The position numbers were made by a program, and so were the translations under genes. A stretch of 42,641 bases of DNA from contig NZ_JNIV01000036.1 of the NCBI RefSeq assembly GCF_000701405.1, positions 1 through 42,641 on the forward strand. The letters run 5' to 3'. The notes beneath the pieces are model-generated. The model was not told the origin of the DNA. It was given only the letters and a program-made list of their open reading frames with translations, and did no database searches. The stretch comes from Deinococcus marmoris DSM 12784 (lineage in GTDB: Bacteria > Deinococcota > Deinococci > Deinococcales > Deinococcaceae). Shown here in pieces: positions 37,356 to 42,641 of this stretch; positions within the stretch are counted from its first letter, which is position 1, and each line of letters starts with the position of its first letter.

Positions 37356-37502
37356 GACGCGCTGAACTCCCGCGTAGCCGCACTTCAAGGCACGTCCTGA
37401 ACGTTCTCAGAGAGTCGTCAGGTTGGGCGCGGAGGTCAAGTGAAAGTCAAGTGATGGTCAGCGTGCAGGGGGGAAGAAACTTACAACAAAGGGTGTGGGC
37501 GG

Positions 37503-37526
37503 AAAGCCCAGGGTTTTAACCCTGGG
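37503..37526 (+). repeat. Left-end hairpin of the IS200/IS605 element
   Basis: A perfect 9-bp stem with a TT loop and guide tetranucleotide AAAG at its 5' foot, the site TnpA should recognise on single-stranded DNA. Confidence 0.85.
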
Positions 37527-37619
37527 ATGGATAGCCCACGCCTCCCGATAGGGAGGTCGTGCTGATGCTGAACGTTGATGCCGAGGCGCTACCCACACGC
37601 CGCCCCGTCGTGCTAAACT

Positions 37620-38024
37620 GTGGAAGTGTCGACGTCCTATCTTCACAAGAACACTTCTGTCTCGCTGTTGCGATACCATTTCGTATGGTGTCCCAAGCGG
37701 CGCAGAAAGGTCTTGGTGGGAAACGTGGCGCTGAGGCTCAAGGAACTTCTGGAAGACAAAATCGCCGAACTGGGCTGGCGCATCGTGGCAATGGAGATCA
37801 TGCCTGATCATGTCCACCTGTTCATCGGTACAGACCCGGACGTATCGCCTACTCAGGTGATGCACGCCCTCAAGGGCTACACCTCCCGTGTTCTGCGTCA
37901 GGAGTTCCCCAAGCTGCAAACCATGCCGTCCCTGTGGACACGTTCCTATTGGGTCAGCACGGCGGGCAACGTCAGCGCCGAAACCATCGAGAAGTACATC
38001 GCCGCTCAGAAGACGAGAGACTGA
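37620..38024 (+). CDS. tnpA: IS200-type Y1 transposase TnpA
   Basis: A 134-residue Y1 HUH transposase: HUH motif HVHLF (His64, His66) and catalytic Tyr126 in IEKYIAAQ. The N terminus HKNTSVSLLRYHFVWCPKRRRKVL fits IS200/IS605 TnpA, including the YHFVW and K/R block. It catalyses single-strand excision and insertion at TTAC by analogy with IS608. The start is GTG 37620; a later in-frame GTG at 37626 is possible. The next gene starts right after its stop. Confidence 0.93.
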   Translation: MEVSTSYLHKNTSVSLLRYHFVWCPKRRRKVLVGNVALRLKELLEDKIAELGWRIVAMEIMPDHVHLFIGTDPDVSPTQVMHALKGYTSRVLRQEFPKLQTMPSLWTRSYWVSTAGNVSAETIEKYIAAQKTRD

Positions 38025-39146
38025 ATGCTGAAAGCCTTCCGCTACCGTCTCTGCCCCACGAAAGTGCAGGAAGCTGCGCTGAACGAACAGTTGCGTCTTT
38101 GCCGCACCCTGTACAACGCCGCGTTGGAGGAGCGCAAAACGGCATACAAGAAGGCCCGAAAGACGTTGACTGGATACGATCAGATGAAGCATCTCAGCGA
38201 GATCAAGGCGGAACTGCCAGAATACAAGGGCGTCTATTCGCAGGTGTTGCAGGACGTTCTCAAGCGGCTGGACAAAGCATTCCAGGCGTTCTTTCGGCGC
38301 GTCAAGGCAGGGCAGACCCCCGGCTATCCCCGCTTCCAGGGCCGGGACAGGTACGACTCCATGTGCTACCCGCAGTCGGGATTCAGCGTCTCCGAGAAGA
38401 CGGCGTTCTTTTCCAAGATCGGCAACATCCGAATCCGGTTGCACCGCCCGCTGGAAGGCAAGATCAAGACGGCTACCATCACCCGCGATTGCGTTGAGTG
38501 GTACGTCAGCTACGTCTGCGAAGTGGAGCCTCAACCACTTCCCGAAACGGGAAGCTCAGTGGGGGTGGACGTGGGAACGACATGGTTTGCCATCACCTCC
38601 GATGGCGAGTTTGTGGAGAACCCCCGGCACTTCCAGACCGCCATGAAGAAGTTGCGGGTCGCTCAGCGTGCGGTCGCCCGCAAGCGAAACAAACGCAGCA
38701 ACCGCAGGCGGAAGGCCGTGCAGCGGGTCGCCAAGCTGCACCGCAAGGTCAGCCGCCAGCGGTTGGACTTCCACCACAAGACCGCTCTCCAACTCGTCCG
38801 GGAGAACGACTTGATCGCGCACGAAGACCTCAATGTCGGTGGGATGGCGCGGGGCAATCTGGCCCGGTCTATCCACGATGTCGGCTGGGGTCAGTTCTTT
38901 TCTCTCCTTTCGCAGAAGGCAGCATGGGCCGCTCGAAAGGTTGTCGCCGTAGACCCCCGATACACCTCACAGGCGTGCAACCAATGCGGCCACACCTGCC
39001 GGGAGAACCGGGCCAGTCAATCGCGGTTTCGGTGTGTCGCCTGCGGTCATCAGGAGAATGCGGACCTGAACGCAGCGCGGAACATCCTGGGGCGGGCCGT
39101 CCCATCAGGCATCAACGTAGCGGTAGTCAACGCAAGCGTTGCCTGA
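38025..39146 (+). CDS. tnpB: RNA-guided nuclease TnpB
   Basis: A 373-residue TnpB. Catalytic RuvC residues are intact: Asp182 (GVDVGTTWFA), Glu267 (IAHEDLNV) and Asp347 (ENADLNAARNI). The zinc finger has Cys318, Cys321, Cys337 and Cys340 (CNQCGH...CVACGH). TnpB proteins of this family are RNA-guided DNA endonucleases that keep the element at its donor site. The gene begins immediately after the tnpA stop. The right end overlaps its 3' end, where the guide RNA scaffold is expected. Confidence 0.95.
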   Translation: MLKAFRYRLCPTKVQEAALNEQLRLCRTLYNAALEERKTAYKKARKTLTGYDQMKHLSEIKAELPEYKGVYSQVLQDVLKRLDKAFQAFFRRVKAGQTPGYPRFQGRDRYDSMCYPQSGFSVSEKTAFFSKIGNIRIRLHRPLEGKIKTATITRDCVEWYVSYVCEVEPQPLPETGSSVGVDVGTTWFAITSDGEFVENPRHFQTAMKKLRVAQRAVARKRNKRSNRRRKAVQRVAKLHRKVSRQRLDFHHKTALQLVRENDLIAHEDLNVGGMARGNLARSIHDVGWGQFFSLLSQKAAWAARKVVAVDPRYTSQACNQCGHTCRENRASQSRFRCVACGHQENADLNAARNILGRAVPSGINVAVVNASVA

Positions 39147-39198
39147 GAAGCCAACGGATTTATCCGTTGGTAGGTCACAATTCCTCGATTTGTTTGGA
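39040..39198 (+). ncRNA. Predicted right-end guide RNA (reRNA/omegaRNA) of TnpB
   Basis: By family analogy the scaffold covers the end of tnpB and the right-end hairpin (39151-39170), and the guide is copied from DNA just outside the element, here AATTCCTCGATTTGTTTGGA from 39179. The 5' boundary is a guess. No promoter is claimed. Confidence 0.45.
39147..39178 (+). repeat. Right-end hairpin and cleavage site of the IS200/IS605 element
   Basis: GAAG guide, 8-bp stem with TTTA loop, then TAGG and the TCAC cleavage tetranucleotide. Confidence 0.85.
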
Positions 39199-39228
39199 CA
39201 GCAACCGACGGCTCTCGCGGCAGCCGCT

Positions 39229-40926
<1,698 letters not shown>

Positions 40927-40933
40927 GCCGGGC

Positions 40934-40939
40934 ATTCTA
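40934..40939 (-). promoter_or_regulatory. -10 box for leaderless PlsY/reductase fusion transcript
   Basis: TAGAAT on the minus strand, 7 nt before ATG 40926; TTGACG lies 15 nt upstream of it (40960-40955). Confidence 0.5.
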
Positions 40940-41083
40940 GGGCTTTTGGCGAATCGTCAACGGTGGGCCGGTGGCGGTTCACGGGGCACGCGGGCGGTGG
41001 GGCAATGCCCAGTCCTGTGCCAGAGCAGGCCAGAGACGCAATGCCGCTTCATTTATCGGGGACAATCTGCGGCAGCAACCGAC

Positions 41084-41126
41084 AAAAGGAACACCGCGAG
41101 TCGGCAGTGTGCCTGACTCGCGGTGT
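41084..41126 (-). terminator. Rho-independent terminator of the fasciclin gene
   Basis: ACACCGCGAGTC (41091-41102) and GACTCGCGGTGT (41115-41126) form a perfect 12-bp stem; on the minus strand TTCCTTTTG follows. It lies about 25 bp past the stop codon. Confidence 0.75.
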
Positions 41127-41149
41127 GTGGGAAGGAATGAGCGCTGGTT

Positions 41150-42097
41150 TTACTTCGCGGGCGGCATCAACACGGTGTCGATGACGTGAACCACACCGTT
41201 GATCGCGGGCACATCGGCCTTGGTGATCGTGGCGTTGTTGATGATCACGGTGCTGCCATCGACTTGGATATCCACTGCTGCGCCGTTCACCGTGTCGGCG
41301 GTGGTGAGCTTCACGACATCGGCGGCCATGACCTGACCGGCCACGACGTGATACAGCAAGACAGCCTTGAGTTTTTCCGGGTCCGCAAGCAGGGCGTCCA
41401 GATCGGCCTTGGGAATCTTGGCGAAGGCCGCATTGCTGGGCGCAAACACCGTGAAGGGTCCCTTGCCCAGCAGGGTGGCTTCCAGGTCAGCGGCCTTGAC
41501 CGCCGCCAGCAGGGTGCTGAAATTGGGGTCCATCGAGACGATGCCCGTGATGGTCTGTGTCGGCTCAGCCGACGCCGTGCTGGTGGGCGCAGCCGCCGCC
41601 GCGTTGGCGGTTGGCATCAGCACGGTGTCGATCACATGGATCACGCCGTTGGTGGCCTGCACATCGGCCTGGGTCACGGTGGCATCGTTGACCATCACTT
41701 TGCCGCCGTTGACCTTGAGATTCACCGCCGCGCCGTTGACCGTTTTGGCCGTGTTCAGTTCAATGACGTCGGCGGCCGTCGCCTTGCCCACCACGACGTG
41801 GTACAGCAGGATGGACTTGAGCTTTTCTGGATCGTTGATCAGCGCGTTCAGGTCGGCGGCGGGAATCTTGGCGAAGGCTGCGTTGCTGGGCGCAAAGACG
41901 GTGAACGGGCCAGCGCCGCTCAGGGTCTCCACCAGTCCGGCGGCCTTGACTGCCGCCAGCAGCGTGCTGAAATCGGGGTTGGTGGAAACGATTTCGGCAA
42001 TCGTCTGGGTGGGCGCAGCCGCCGTCGTTCCCTGTGCGGCCCCCACGGCGGAAAGCATCAGCGCACCCGTTAACATCAGTGTGGTCTTCTTAAACAT
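41150..42097 (-). CDS. Secreted protein with two fasciclin (FAS1) domains
   Basis: A 315-residue exported protein. A signal peptide ([22 protein letters not shown]) precedes FAS1 domain 1 (about 31-165) and FAS1 domain 2 (about 176-315). Each domain shows [17 protein letters not shown] and the LYHVV motif of FAS1, and ends with VIDTVLMP. The linker is Ala/Thr-rich. FAS1 proteins mediate adhesion or matrix binding; in Deinococcus the exact role is unknown. AAGGAG lies before ATG 42097, which is preferred to 42142 because it gives a proper signal peptide. The domains are near copies of each other, indicating internal duplication. Confidence 0.93.
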   Translation of the reverse strand: MFKKTTLMLTGALMLSAVGAAQGTTAAAPTQTIAEIVSTNPDFSTLLAAVKAAGLVETLSGAGPFTVFAPSNAAFAKIPAADLNALINDPEKLKSILLYHVVVGKATAADVIELNTAKTVNGAAVNLKVNGGKVMVNDATVTQADVQATNGVIHVIDTVLMPTANAAAAAPTSTASAEPTQTITGIVSMDPNFSTLLAAVKAADLEATLLGKGPFTVFAPSNAAFAKIPKADLDALLADPEKLKAVLLYHVVAGQVMAADVVKLTTADTVNGAAVDIQVDGSTVIINNATITKADVPAINGVVHVIDTVLMPPAK

Positions 42098-42207
42098 ATC
42101 GGTCTCCTTTTGTGCAAAAATAGAACGTTTTAAAAATGTCACCGATTCAAGCCTGAATCCATCTAGCTCTATTAGAATTGGAATGAGTTAGCTTGGAACG
42201 GAAGTAG

Positions 42208-42227
42208 CTAGATAATCCTCTATCTAG
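42208..42227. promoter_or_regulatory. 7-bp inverted repeat upstream of the fasciclin gene
   Basis: CTAGATA-ATCCTC-TATCTAG in an AT-rich stretch, 111 bp upstream of ATG 42097. It may be an operator or part of the nearby IS66 end; no promoter boxes could be placed confidently. Confidence 0.3.
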
Positions 42228-42299
42228 GCGGCTTGATTGATATTCATCCTAAAGAACAGGGCTGAACGCACGAGTACGGCGAAGTACAATGGTAACTAC

Positions 42300-42641
42300 T
42301 CAGCGCGAGAAGTCGGGCATGAGGATGTCACCGCGAAATACACTCACGAGGCCCTGCCAGACATGTATGCCCTGCTTGCGAAGTGTGGAGATATAGCTGC
42401 GAATCCGGCAGAACGCCGCTCCACCAGTCAGAGACCGAAACCCACCTGACACTTTGCGCTTGATACAGAACATCCGAATATCCCGTTCCGCCTGGTTGTT
42501 GTCGAAGGGAACGTCGTCCCGTTCGAGAAACAGAAGCACCGCATCTCGGTGCTTCTGACACCGCAAGGCCAAATTCCGGCCCGGAGTTTGCCTGGGTTTT
42601 CCCCGGCGGCCTGGCACTGGGGGCGCGGCAGGATTGGCGTT
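42300..42641 (-). CDS. IS66-family transposase, C-terminal part (runs off window)
   Basis: About 113 residues are visible on the minus strand, with the frame open past the window end. The sequence [16 protein letters not shown], then [52 protein letters not shown], matches the C terminus of IS66-family transposases. The catalytic Glu is in NNQAERD. The upstream DD residues and companion genes are outside the window. I could not identify the terminal inverted repeat between 42230 and 42300. Confidence 0.88.
   Translation of the reverse strand, partial: NANPAAPPVPGRRGKPRQTPGRNLALRCQKHRDAVLLFLERDDVPFDNNQAERDIRMFCIKRKVSGGFRSLTGGAAFCRIRSYISTLRKQGIHVWQGLVSVFRGDILMPDFSR

Larger units (their letters stand above)
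37485..39178 (+). mobile_element. Complete IS200/IS605-family element (1694 bp), IS608-like ends
   Basis: The element lies directly 3' of TTAC (37481-37484). Left end: AAAG (37503-37506) at the foot of hairpin CCCAGGGTT-TT-AACCCTGGG (37507-37526). Right end: GAAG (39147-39150) at the foot of hairpin CCAACGGA-TTTA-TCCGTTGG (39151-39170), and cleavage tetranucleotide TCAC (39175-39178). These guide/cleavage pairs follow the base-pairing rule known for IS608 (AAAG with TTAC; predicted GAAG for TCAC). Insertion is between the PLD-like and PlsY-fusion genes, with no target duplication, as expected. Confidence 0.9.

Noticed and set aside
42230..42300. A possible IS66 terminal inverted repeat
   Set aside because: No sequence clearly resembling an IS66 terminus could be identified without the other end of the element.

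Overview
The window looks like part of a Deinococcus chromosome (inference). Support comes from the high G+C content, a LysZ-type [LysW]-aminoadipate kinase as found in Deinococcus-Thermus, many genes whose start codon follows a TANNNT -10 box by only 5-7 nt (the leaderless arrangement common in Deinococcus), and insertion sequences of the ISAs1, IS4, IS200/IS605 and IS66 families.

Layout. 1-331: the 5' part of an ISAs1 transposase and the end of its IS. 359-16802: a regulated catabolic cluster. An IclR regulator diverges from about a dozen co-directional genes: an M28-like hydrolase, substrate-binding protein, DppB and DppC; an M20-like hydrolase, substrate-binding protein, M19 dipeptidase, proline-iminopeptidase-like hydrolase, M24-like hydrolase and cupin; then a second DppB/DppC pair and a third binding protein. 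A 13-bp-stem terminator closes the cluster. It reads as import plus intracellular cleavage of peptides or peptide-like amides, but it encodes no ABC ATPase. Three of its metallopeptidase homologues (M28, M20, M24) carry substitutions at canonical metal or catalytic positions, so the true substrate may not be an ordinary peptide.

17276-23818: tRNA-Ala(CGC) with its promoter and terminator, a serine beta-lactamase-like hydrolase, rhodanese, oligopeptidase B, a dienelactone-hydrolase-like protein, an EamA transporter and a DUF454 membrane protein. 23949-26112: an aminoglycoside-phosphotransferase-fold kinase gene split by a complete IS4-family element with a 10-bp target duplication. 26290-32565: an ExeM/NucH-type secreted nuclease lipoprotein, an S1-domain protein, an IS whose transposase is split at an A6G6 run, and an HtrA-type protease. 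32672-37344: a small unknown protein, YbjQ, LysZ, a TmrB-like P-loop protein, IspH (preceded by a possible leaderless upstream ORF) and a phospholipase-D-fold protein. 37485-39178: a complete IS200/IS605 element with TnpA and TnpB. 39229-40926: an unusual fusion of a PlsY-like membrane domain with an acyl-ACP-reductase-like domain. 41150-42097: a secreted two-domain fasciclin protein. 42300-end: the 3' part of an IS66-family transposase.

Most noteworthy: (i) the peptide cluster with three variant metallohydrolases and orphan permeases; (ii) the PlsY/acyl-ACP-reductase fusion, which could link to the alkylamine-containing phosphoglycolipids of Deinococcus; (iii) the transposase whose DDE triad can only be assembled by frameshifting at A6G6; (iv) the IS608-like end-recognition logic of the TnpA/TnpB element, which predicts its TAM and guide.
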